Positions 33,673 to 44,075 of a stretch of 64,000 bases of DNA are shown piece by piece. A program made the position numbers and the translations under genes. Origin of the DNA: Decorospora gaudefroyi (taxonomy: Eukaryota; Ascomycota; Dothideomycetes; Pleosporales; Pleosporaceae); NCBI GenBank assembly GCA_010015605.1, contig ML975352.1:1-64000 (forward strand), given 5' to 3'. The notes under the pieces are model-generated. The model ran no database searches, was not told the DNA's origin, and saw only the letters and a program-made list of their open reading frames with translations. Positions within the stretch are counted from its first letter, which is position 1, and every line of letters begins with the position of its first letter.

Positions 33673-34732
33673 TCACAGCTTCGCTTCCTGACTACCCATC
33701 TTCTGTACCTCATCTCTCAACACGCGCCTCATCTCTCTGGCTATGAATTCACCCTCCTCATCATCCAGGTCATCTCTTTGGCCGCGCCCAAACATAGTCC
33801 AGCTCTTATTTTTCAGCTCGGGCATCGTGGCCGGCCGCGGAATGATGTGGAAGTGGACGTGGGGTACTACCTGGGCGGCGCGCGCACCTGTGTAGCTCCA
33901 ATGTTTAGCATTTGTCGATCAGTATGGAGAGGTGTCGAGTTGTCATGGAAAGATGAAGCTCAATCTCGTAGACTGGTGTGCTAGAGAAGGACGGAAGGTC
34001 AAAAGGGAAAAGAAAAGAAAACTACAACGCACCATTGTTTTGAACAATATTGTAATCCGTTACGCCCGTTACTTTCGCCACGGTGCGAGCCAGAAGCGGT
34101 AACCAGAAACCTGTTTTTTGTTGTGGATATGGTTAGTTTGTATAAAACAGAGGTACATCTCCTCAGGCCTTGGAGCCAGAATAAACTATAGTAAAAATAA
34201 AGACATGAAAAAAAAACGTACCCATTTCTCTACTCTCCACTGCTCCCATATCCGCGACTTTGACGTTATGCTTCCTCGTCGTAACAAGTAAATGGCCTAC
34301 ACCCCATCCATATACCATCCCGTTAGCTTTCTTTTTCAGTACATCATTCACACACAGACACACCAATAACCCACAACCCATCTCCACTCCCCTCCCTTCC
34401 ACCATCCATCCATCGAGACAGCAACAAACACCACACATACCTCGAGTCATAGGCAAAATATCCAAAAAAGCAACCACATGCCTACTCCTCAGTACCACAA
34501 AACTACTCGGATTCGTCTTCTCGGGCCCAGCCTCTCCCTCCAGCGGCACACTTTGCGCAAGCTCTTCTTCTTCTTCTTCTTCTTCTTCTTCTTCTTCTTC
34601 TTCGCCAGAATCGTTCTGATTACGACGACTCCATAGCGCAGGATGGGCGGGCGCCGAAGCGGGCGGAAATGCGGCCGCGATGGTGCAAAAGGGACAGCTT
34701 TCCGCTGGGTAGTGTAGGTCTGTTTCGTTCAT
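33673..34732 (-). CDS. HIT-family nucleotide hydrolase
   Basis: Four minus-strand exons (34732-34441, 34296-34222, 34110-34033, 33887-33673) give 219 aa. The N-terminus CPFCTIAAAFPP is the start typical of HIT proteins. The core has SSFVVLRSRHVVAFLDILPM, GHLLVTTRKHNVKVADMG and NIVQNNGARAAQVV, ending in the histidine triad PHVHFHIIPRP. The C-terminus is charged. HIT (Hint/Fhit-like) enzymes cleave nucleotide phosphoramidates or dinucleoside polyphosphates; the exact substrate cannot be read here. Odd: a glutamate run of about 14 residues (GEEEEEE...), encoded by a (TTC)n microsatellite, is inserted between the first strand and SSFVVL, so its length may vary between strains. Confidence 0.9.
34563..34604. 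repeat. (TTC)n microsatellite coding for poly-Glu
   Basis: About 14 TTC/CTT units inside the first exon of the HIT gene (GAA/GAG codons on the coding strand). A trinucleotide unit keeps the frame when it expands or contracts. Confidence 0.95.
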
Positions 34733-35738
34733 TCTTCTTTTGGTTTTGGTTTTGTCTGATTATTTTAATGGTGGGGAGGGGTAAGGACAGGGTTTCACAT
34801 GGTCTGTCTGTGGATTTGGTACATGTTTGGGAAGCGTGGAATAATACGGAATATGGGTTGGTTGTTTGGTTGCGGCTGATTCAAAAGTCTTTTACCAAGG
34901 TGGTTTAGCGTTAGCAAGGCGCGAACGTGAAAGAGCCGAGGTTCGATGGGCGCGCGTTGGAAACCGCGATTAGGGGGGCTAGAGGGATCGCGAAACGGAA
35001 GTGGCGTCTTGACTGTATCGCAGAACCAAGGAAACGGCGTACTGTGTACACGGCTATGACGTATCGCGTATATTTGCAGACTTTTGCTACGCGGACGCGT
35101 TGAAACTTGCACCAAGAATGTAGACTTGCGTTTTGTAAGTTGATGCTGGCTGCGTGAGGAGGCGAAATGACAAGTCACTTGAAGCCCCCAAGGCTCGGTA
35201 CGTAGTCATTGAAGAATCTGCTCATTTTACGCGAAAACAGGACGCGTTCACACTACTCGTACACACTGAGACCTGCCTCACACCTTGGTCGCAATGACTG
35301 AGGCCACACCACACCACATACAGTCCCACCAAGGAATAGCCTCTCCATATCACACCATCATGGTATATCGATCGCTAACGCTATGAGCGAGTATCCAGAG
35401 CCGCTATCGGAGAAATGAAGTTAAGAGTGATGTAAAAAGGCAAGAACCCTCATGCGCCTCCGGGGACGGGAATCAAACGCCCGCGACTCCGCTCCAGAAT
35501 CAAGACAAGAAACCAACAAAGAAGTAAACAAAGAACTGCATCCCATGTATTAAACGCCGACCGGAAGATGGTATAGCCAAGATGCAAACATGAAGAAGTT
35601 CGCTGGATGCAATCGTAAATTTTGCTCCCGGTCGGAACAACACTTCGTTGGCCGCTACATATTCGTAGGGTGGTGGTAATGAATGGCCTTGCGGCTCTTA
35701 AGCCAGACACCGGGTTTGTCTACGGAGAACCGAGGGAC
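34733..35738. other. Intergenic between HIT and cyclin genes
   Basis: Promoter of the HIT gene and 3' flank of the cyclin gene, both minus strand. I checked a tRNA-like stretch near 35450-35500 and rejected it. No gene seen. Confidence 0.5.
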
Positions 35739-37424
35739 CTAGCGCTGGCTCTTCGTCTTGGATGGGACAGCCGGCTCTTCTTGAAGAGGATTACCGCAAT
35801 TTTGGACGTACTCCTTAGCCCACTTGCGGAGGACGATGGATGCTGTTTGATGTTAGCAAAGCGCGAATAGGACAGGAAAGATTATGTTTACCCTTCAAGA
35901 ACTTCTTGCTAGCGTACTTCTTAAAGAAGGCCTCGTGCACAACGGGTGCAGAGAGATAGTCAATCATCAGCTGCAAGACGGGCTGGATCTCCTCCTCGGT
36001 GTAGCCGGCGTAGTGTGTGAGAGTGGCGTCCTATTCAAGTTAATACTTTGAAATGTTCTGGCAACAGAGAAACGCTTACCCAAGGGCCACGCTCGAGGAC
36101 GAGGCGAGCGAGGTACATGGCAGCAGCAGCGACCTGGCTTGGAGGGTGGGCGAGGAAGCGGTGGTCCAGGCAGCCAATCTCGAGGAGATATTTGCCCAAT
36201 GTACGGGTGTGGATGTCGTAGTTATCGGCCTTTGATATCCGACGGAGGAAGTTCATGGGGTTGGGATAGCTCAGGTCGTAGTTCAGGGCAGCGAGGACAA
36301 AGCGCTCGGCACTAAGAATCTCTTCCTCTGTAAAACCGTCGTCGGCAACGTGACGGAAGTTCTGTACATGGGGTGAGAGGACCTCCTCATACTTGGAGGC
36401 GATGAACATGGCGGTGACGCCAACGAGTTGGAGACGGTCCAGCTGAACGATCTTGGCGGAAAGGAAGCGGTCGATGATGTTGACAGCAAGGAAGAGCGTC
36501 TCGGGAAGGAGGCGGAAGCGAGTATGAACTTCGAGTAACCAGTCGACGAGAATACCGCGCATCTTCCACTCGAGCTCGGTCTGGCTGTCCATGTAGTCTG
36601 GGTTGGCCATGGTCGTAATCTCCACCTCCTTCAAGTACTCGAAGATCTCAACGACGTACTCCGAGACCATCAGCGGGTCATCCACGTCCTCCTTGTCTAG
36701 ATCAGGGCCATCGTAGAAGATGTCCTCTACTGGCGCTTGTACCTCCTTCTTGGTGACACTGACGTGCTTGACATCGTCCTCGACGACAATGTTCTCCTGC
36801 GGCTCGACGTTCTCAGCTTCCTCTTCGTCTTCAACTTCCTCCTCTTTGACTGGCTTTGAGCTGTGGGAGATGTTGCGTTTCTTGGCCGGCTGATTGGCGA
36901 TGCCGTTACCGCTAGCCGGACGCTTCTTCAAGTCCGACGAGCCGGCGTTCTTCTCCTTTTGTTCGAGGATAGAACGCGTCGAGTTGGCCCGCGATGGCTT
37001 CAGGACCTTGGTGGGCTGTGCTGCTTTTGAAAGTTGGCCCTTGGTCGCCAATAGCTTCTTTCCGTCCTTCGCGCCAGCACCAAGGCCGTCCGTCTTTGTG
37101 ACATTGCTGACGTCACCGAGCGCAGCACGCTTCCGCGTCGCGGCACCGTTCGCCCCTAGAGTAGCCGTAGACTTTTTCGCTTGGAGAGCCTTCTTGGGCA
37201 CGTCGGCGGCTGACTCGTTGGCGCCCAAGTTGGCGGCCTTTGCACGCGTCAAGCGTGTCGTGGCGGCGTTCTCATCGTTCTCGTTAGTGACGGCGCGCTG
37301 CCTGAGGGATCGAGCCTGGATGTATGAGTTAGAGAGACGTGATGAGCCCACGTGTGTCCCCGCCGTGGCGATGGCAGATGGGACGACACGCGAATAGAGG
37401 GCGGCAACGTACTGCGGGAGGCAT
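35739..37424 (-). CDS. G2/mitotic B-type cyclin
   Basis: Four minus-strand exons (37424-37413, 37315-36080, 36030-35892, 35842-35739) give 496 aa. The first exon is only 12 nt (MPPA) and is followed by a 97-nt intron; this restores an ATG to MPPAARSLRQRAVTNENDEN. Near residues 67-75 there is a destruction box, RAALGDVSN, for APC/C-driven degradation. A Lys-rich and acidic linker follows. The cyclin core starts with DPLMVSEYVVEIFEYLKEVE and has MRGILVDWLLEVHTRFRLLP and MFIASKYEEVLSP; the C-terminal fold includes NPMNFLRRISKADNYDIHTR and QVAAAAMYLARLVL. It activates the Cdk1 kinase for entry into mitosis (NimE/Cdc13/Clb group); nuclear. Confidence 0.93.
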
Positions 37425-38228
37425 TGCAAGCAATATTAGGTATGCTGATCAAAGCTAAAGAGGTATGCAGGTGCTCGAGTATATCTGAAGTGTGTAATGG
37501 CGTGTGAAGGTCTTGTTTTGATACACTGTTTGATGGTGTTAGCAGCGGTAGAGCGGGTGACAGGGCGCGTCGAGGGAGCAGAGGCTGACAGCACAGGAGC
37601 ATCAACGGCTGTGGTGTGCATGCACGACGCTGCCAGACAGAACCACGGTTGATGCTCGCGAATGCTGGCGGCCCCGACACGGTCGACGAGATGCGGCAGC
37701 GATGGGGACGTGACGGATGGGAGCGAGACGAACCCTGGGAGCGCGACTGGTGTGGTAATTGAGCGGACGGGGAGGGTGTCCAGCTGCAATATGCACAGGA
37801 AGGGTGGTGGGGAGGGTGAGGAAGGTGGTGCACCAAGGTGTGTTGTGAGAAGCAGAGAGGGTATGTTGTGTGTTTTGAGCGAGCAGGCGGGCCAGGCTTG
37901 GCTTCCACGTCCCACGCGCCAAAATCGCATTCGAGGCTGGCAGAGTGCACGCCCCACAGGCGCGTATGTAGACTTACCTGGCTGAACCGGCTCCCGACGC
38001 GAATATATGTGGCGATGGTGCGCAATGGGCAAAAGAAGAGGAGCTAGGCTGCGTAGAGAGTCTTTTGAGAAGGTGCAGCGCACTGCGAGGGCGACGAGGT
38101 CGTGTTGTGATGCGGAGAGAGCGCAGACACGTTTGTTGCTGGGACATCGCGCCTGCGCCCGGTTGCAAGGCAAGGCCGACCCTTGTGCGGCACTAGCCGG
38201 TTGCGGCCGGGTTGAGAATTATTCGGCC
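37425..38228. promoter_or_regulatory. Divergent promoter region, cyclin / mitochondrial uL2
   Basis: About 800 bases between the two divergent starts. Open frames on both strands (for example 37249-38025, minus) are GC-driven and have no recognisable content. Confidence 0.45.
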
Positions 38229-39487
38229 ATGGTGCATCGTGCCTTGGTGACATCAAATGGAGGCCCAGCAGCTGCACGCCATCCAGCCAGCCGTCGCCCA
38301 TTGTACGAAATGCTACAGCCGCGGATATGTCGATTCCAGCCCTCACGACTGGGCAGGGCGCTGCTGTCCGCCCGCACCTACGCACAAGTCCAGGCCATCG
38401 ACATTAAGCCCCCGCCGTCGCTCCAGCCTACCGTTGCTGCGGACGGTGGTGTGTTGAAACAGGAAGGCTCGCGAAAGGAGAAATTCACTCCGCTGCGAAC
38501 GTACAAACCACGCACGCCCGGTCTGCGCCATCTCAAGCGGCCCGCAAACGACCATTTGTGGCAAGGGCGACCGTACCTCCGCCTCACCCTCGCGCGGAAG
38601 GGGCAGCACCTGGGAGGCAGGAACAACACAGGCAGGGTCACAGTCAGACACCGAGGCGGCGGGCACAAGAGGAGGATACGCATCGTAGACTACAAGCGAT
38701 ACCTGCCTGGCAAGCATGTGGTGGACAGGATAGAATACGACCCCAACCGGAGTGCACATCTGGCTCTCATCACCCGCCTAGCTACCGGCGAGAAGTCCTA
38801 CATTGTCGCTGCCGATGGCATGAAGGCGGGCGACGAGGTTGAGAGCTACAGGACCGGCCTCCCCAAGGAGCTCATCGCCAGCATGGGTGGCGGCATCGAT
38901 CCTGGTATGCTGGCCGCGAAGACGGCAGCGCGAGGCAACTGCCTTCCCATCCGCATGGTGCCCCTCGGCTCGCAGGTCTACAATGTTGGCTCCAAAACAA
39001 AGGGTGGAGGTGTATTCTGCCGCAGTGCGGGTACCTATGCCATCATCGTGAACAAGGAAGAAGTAGAGAGGGTCAAGGGTACAGAGGTCAAGAGCGTTAT
39101 CATCCGATTGCAGAGTGGCGAGATCCGCAAGGTCGCTGCCGATGCATGCTGTACTATCGGCGTCGCTAGCAATCCCCAATCCCACTTTACGTCTCTCGGA
39201 AAGGCTGGACGTTCGCGATGGTTAGGAAAGCGACCCGAGGTTCGCGGTCTTGCTATGAACGCAGGTCAGTTTCAACTCTGCCCTAGACATTTGTCGAAAT
39301 CTTCTAACGTCTCGCAGCTGATCACCCTCACGGCGGTGGTCGTGGTAAATCGAAGGGTAATGTCCACCCAGTCAGTCCGTGGGGAACTCCGGCGAAGGGA
39401 GGATACAAGACGAGACATAAGAGGAACAAGCACACATTCCTCGTGCAAGATCGGCCACGAAACCAGGGCAAGCGGAGGTCCAAGTAG
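38229..39487 (+). CDS. rml2: Mitochondrial large-subunit ribosomal protein uL2m
   Basis: Two exons (38229-39264, 39318-39487) give 401 aa if the ATG at 38229 (in context GCCATGG) is used. A second in-frame ATG at 38310 starts right at a strong mitochondrial presequence (MLQPRICRFQPSRLGRALLS) and may be the true start, giving 374 aa. The body has GRNNTGRVTVRHRGGGHKRR, IEYDPNRSAHLALI and KAGDEVESYRTG; GNCLPIRMVPLGSQVYNV and the C-terminal DHPHGGGRGKSKG with GYKTRHKRNKHTF are hallmark uL2 segments. The conserved His of DHPHGGG lies near the peptidyl-transferase centre. It functions in the mitochondrial matrix on the mitoribosome. Confidence 0.95.
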
Positions 39488-40561
39488 AACAGCAGCTGGT
39501 GTACCATGTTGTCTCATTCAAGCTGTACCATATAATGCACGCTGCCTGCCCGTCAATACGCATCTTACCCCCATCCTCTCTGCGGTCTCCAAGGCAATAT
39601 TGCTCCATGAATATGGCTTTTCCTAGCCTACTAACGATACACGAGGTTATCATTACCATCACCAGAGCGCTCAGGTCGACTGGGTGAATGGTCGCTAAAA
39701 ACAGCAAGACCTATTTTTAGACTTCTTTTGTGCTTAAGTGACCTCGGCACTGAACGCTCGGTCCGGTCAGGACTTCAACGGTGTTTCTCTTGCTACTGTT
39801 GCTACAGCTCTGATCCGCACGTATTACCCATTGTTGACCGTATCAATGTTTGATTTTCGCGCAAAGTCTACCCGAAGCTGGCGTTGATGACACAAGACGC
39901 TGCGCGTAGATCGGTCGTTATCTTCTATATCTAGCCTAGCACCTAGGTGGAACGATGCCCCACACCTGAGCTGCATAACAAAGACACGTCCACCAAATGC
40001 ACCAAACGCGACCGAGTTGAATGCAATCAAGGTGTAGAGCACTGCAGCCAGCGTACGAGGGCGTCCATTTTACGGAACTAGCCTGGTTGTTCCAATTGTG
40101 CGGGATGCATGTGGTTTGTTTGACTGTAATCCTGAAGGTCGGGAGATCCGCCATAATTTGTCCATAGGGTCAATGCCTGGCGTGCGGGTATGACACGCTT
40201 ATAAGGCAGTACGCCTGACTGCAGGAGACCACAGGGAAGATGCAGCTCAGCCACGGCCTCTTCAGCATCCAGTAGCATGCGAATTCTAATTTCCCTGCAT
40301 CTGCGATACGATACCTACGTTGCTCGTACCAAATCGCTGATGCCTATTCACTCGCGGCCAAAGGGCTCTTTCACCAGAACGGTACCGCTTTACCACCGAT
40401 GTGAGGTCTGAGCTGTAACAAGTAACCGAAGGGCCAGCAGTACTGTGTGGCCTTTTTAAGGTGTCTAACGGCCCCTAAGCCCGTCTGCGCCGTGCTTACG
40501 CGGGACGTCCAATCTGATCCAAGTTGGGATTGCAGTACAGGATTGCTCCGTAGCCGCGAAT
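39488..40561. other. Intergenic
   Basis: 3' flank of the uL2m gene and promoter of the Zn2Cys6 gene. Small ORFs only; no RNA gene recognised. Confidence 0.5.
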
Positions 40562-43488
40562 ATGCCTTCCACCGGTTCAGAATCCCCGGACGAGAGTTTC
40601 TTCAACGATCTGTCTCGCCAAACACACGCACACGACTCAAACAACACGAACAGCCAGGAGCCTCAGCAAGATGGGTCCAACAAGGCCAAGAGGATAGCCT
40701 GCGTCTTGTGTAGGAAGAGGAAGTTGCGGTGCGACGGCACGCGACCGACCTGCTCGACATGTAAACGGCTGTCGCACGATTGCGCATACGATGAGGTTAG
40801 GAAGAAGAGTGGGCCCAAGCGTGGCTACGTAAAGCTCCTAGAACAACGACTACGTGAGTTGGCGCATACTGGTTCCTGACTACGTGTACTGACCCGCTGT
40901 CCGTAGAGCAGGTAGAGACCCTTCTCAAGGGCCAGGATGCGACCGATTCGAGCAAAGATGCAACAGTCCAGGACTCCGCCTCCGCATATGTCGCGAATAC
41001 GATAAATCAAGCGCTCCCGAATTCTGGAGACAGGACGAATAACGTAGGCAATACTCAGACCAGAAACGGGACGTCTAGGACACCTGGTGCAGACCCTTTC
41101 CAGAATGTCGGAGCGACTGGAAACCACCCAGAACCAGACTCCTCTTGGGAGATGATAGGGCTTGGCCTAGAGGAGCCGCTGCCGCCTCAGGATGTTATGG
41201 ACGATCTGTAAGCGCGTCTGTTGGCTTGAAACCTTGAAACCCTGACTTGACTGACACACGAGATAGATACCAGATCTACTTCTCTAAAGTACACCTCACT
41301 CTACCCATCATACACAGACCAAGATTTCTCGCCGCTTTAAATCTGGCTCCTCATGTGCGACCACCAATATGTCTACGCTATATCATGTGGACGCTTGCAG
41401 CATCGATTACAGACAAGTACGAGGCGCTGCAGGAGCACTTCTATCAACGATCGAGGAAGTACGCACAGATGGACGAGATGAAAGGGCACGGAGAGTCGAC
41501 TATTACGCTTGCACATTGCCAATCATGGATTATGACATGCACGTATGAGTTCAAACAGATGTATTTCCCAAGAGCATGGCTCTCCGCAGGGAGGGCCGTG
41601 CGACTTGCGCAGATGATGCAACTTCATCGACTGGATGGCGCCGGCTTGGATGTCAAACAGTGCCTGCCTCCACCGAAAGATTGGACTGAGCGAGAGGAGC
41701 GTCGTAGAACCTTTTGGATGGCCTTCTGTGTTGATCGTTATGCAAGCATTGGTACCGGTTGGCCGATGACCATTGATGAACGAGACGTAAGCTGCTATTT
41801 CAACTTATTGTACTATGGTACAGGAAGCTGACTGATGCTCAGATTTTGACGAACCTTCCTGCAAGCGATGAGGCATTTGAAAAGAGTAGGCCAATGCCCA
41901 CGGGCTCGTTGGATCAGGTCTTGAATGCCAACGGCGCGGCGAATCTCCAAGCGCTCGGCGCGGTTGCCCTAACGGCAGCCATGTTTGGTCGCAACCTACT
42001 CCATTTACACCGACCCGGTCCGGACGACAACGACGAAGATATCAACGGTGGTTTCTGGAACCGACATCGTCAAACCGATCAGATACTGCTCCAGACATCA
42101 TTGAGTCTACCGGACCATCTACGGCTACCCTCTGGCCTTGCGGACCCTAATGTCGCCTTCGTGAATATGTGCATCCATACTTCCGCGATTTGCCTTCACC
42201 AGGCGGCAATCTTCAAAGCAGACAAATACCGGTTGCCAGCCAGCGTCTGCAATGAGAGCAAGATCCGATGCGTAACGGCAGCAGCAGAGATAGCATCTAT
42301 AATGAAGATGGTCAGCCATATGGACCTGGCTTCGGTAGGTCTACTACTAATCCCACTGACTATTATAACTAACTCGAGTAGATGAACCCATTTATATCCT
42401 TCTGTGTTTACGTGGCAGCCCGTGTTTTCGTCCAGTACCTCAAAACGCGACCCAAGGATCAGCAAATGAACGCTTCATTGCAGTTCCTGCTGCAGGCAAT
42501 GCAAGCACTTCGCCGAAAGAACCCACTCACAGAGTCATTTCTGGTCCAACTAGATCTCGATCTGGAAGGCGCCGGTATCCAAGGCATTCAGCAGAAGTCA
42601 TACTTGCCAGCCACAATGGATGTAAGTCAAGTACCAGAGACGTTCCGATATACCCGCCATACTAGTGCAATTCATCTTCAGGCTGCAAATGGCAACTCCG
42701 TTGAGCATGTGCACTAATTCCTCTGTCTTTAGCCTCGAGTCAATTCCGCCGCTGCTGAATCCGTCGGGTGTGTTTTATTGATCAACATAAGCGAATCGCA
42801 AAATCCAACCGCGCCTATAAATACGTTCGGCAATGGCAATCCGATACCCAACGCGCCAACGCACAGTACGCAATACACGAACAATACGCCGGGACCGCCG
42901 TTTCACCTCGACAATATCAACAGTATCGACATGAACGCGCAGCAGGCGGCTTTCCTGCCCTCGCAACTTGCCTCAAACGGGGACATTCCCTCTACGACGT
43001 CTCATGATTTCACGCCCGCTGCATTCGCCTTTCAGGATGGTAACGAGATGGATCTCTCTGGTGGCGACCGAGGTGTCGATCGAGCCAGCCCTGCAACAAT
43101 AAGCTCACAATCGCGAGGCGGCTCCACATCTCAGTCGTCGTACTCACCTGGCCAACAGAACGAACGCCACTTGCCATATCGAGCGTCTCCGAAAATGCCT
43201 TATTACAGTCAAGCGCCAGGGACTACCAGCACCTTTCCGGGCTTCGCAACAACCAGTGAGCTACTTGCAGGGGAAACATTCAACACGTCGACTGCCATGG
43301 ACAACGATGCCTTTCACGATGGCTTAATGATGGGTAACGAATGGGAATACGCAGCGTTGAATACCGGGACGGGTCTTACGCCAATGGCCGATGTGTCGTG
43401 GGATTCCATGTTAGAAAGCGTAACAATGGGATGGGACTCGGTCGGTCCGTCGAGGGATAGCGAAGCAGAAGTGCATCGGACGAGATGA
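40562..43488 (+). CDS. Zn2Cys6 fungal-type transcription factor
   Basis: Six exons (40562-40853, 40907-41207, 41267-41786, 41843-42334, 42382-42621, 42733-43488) give 866 aa. The binuclear cluster is at residues 47-74 (CVLCRKRKLRCDGTRPTC, then STCKRLSHDC), followed by a linker and a short coiled coil (LLEQRLQQVETLLKG). A fungal_trans middle homology domain follows (HLTLPIIHRPRFLAAL; RAVRLAQMMQLHRLDGAG; EREERRRTFWMAFCVDRYAS). The C-terminal 250 residues are Asn/Ser/Gln-rich, like activation regions. The target genes cannot be inferred; neighbours do not form a pathway cluster. The last intron (113 nt) is the weakest junction: an alternative acceptor near 42680 would end the protein early at 42715. 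Confidence 0.88.
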
Positions 43489-44075
43489 AAGTACGGAAAC
43501 GGATGATGATTGAAACAACGAAGAGATGGACGATTGCACACGTCGTGTAGAATGAGATACCCCGTTTCGCTTTGCTTTGGATGAGAAGTGTTGGCTCCGT
43601 GTCCTGGACGGCGTTGGGCGCTAGCGTTAGGATACGCGGGCTGTATCAACCAGCATTTCGTACATATGATTGCATTCGAAGATTCAAAGGCAGCCTAGAT
43701 GGGCGTTCAACCAAATCAAGTAACTACTGTGTACATATCTCGAGAATGCGACAATGACTCATCAAGTCGAACGGCCGAGACGCGGTAAATGCGGGGATGA
43801 AGTGGCAGAGCAGGGATGGGAGCGGTCAGAACGTCACACATCAGTTGCCATGAGCAACCAACGAATCGAGACAGGCTACGTGCAGCACCTCACCCACATC
43901 ACCACCGCCACGCTGCCGCTTTGAGTCGTACTGCTATCCTTCTCTGCTGCCAGTTTCCCTCGCTACTCTGCTTTCTCGAACCAAAACCGGGGCGACATCG
44001 CGTCCGCAGTTGGTTTTCACGGCGCAAACAGACAAGTAGCGGTACCGTAAACACCAACGCCGGCGTGCATTTCAC
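43489..44075. other. Intergenic, probable promoter of the LIM gene
   Basis: 3' flank of the regulator and 5' region of the LIM gene. A plus-strand frame starting near 43816 runs into the first LIM exon in a different frame and is not coding. No defined element seen. Confidence 0.45.

Noticed and set aside
35440..35510. tRNA-like B-box sequence (revcomp GTTTGATTCCC)
   Set aside because: The T-arm does not pair (C-C and G-G mismatches) and no A box or anticodon arm is found at the right distance.
37249..38025. 258-aa minus-strand ORF between the cyclin and uL2m
   Set aside because: Overlaps the cyclin start in another frame; His/Pro/Ser-rich composition of CT-rich promoter DNA.
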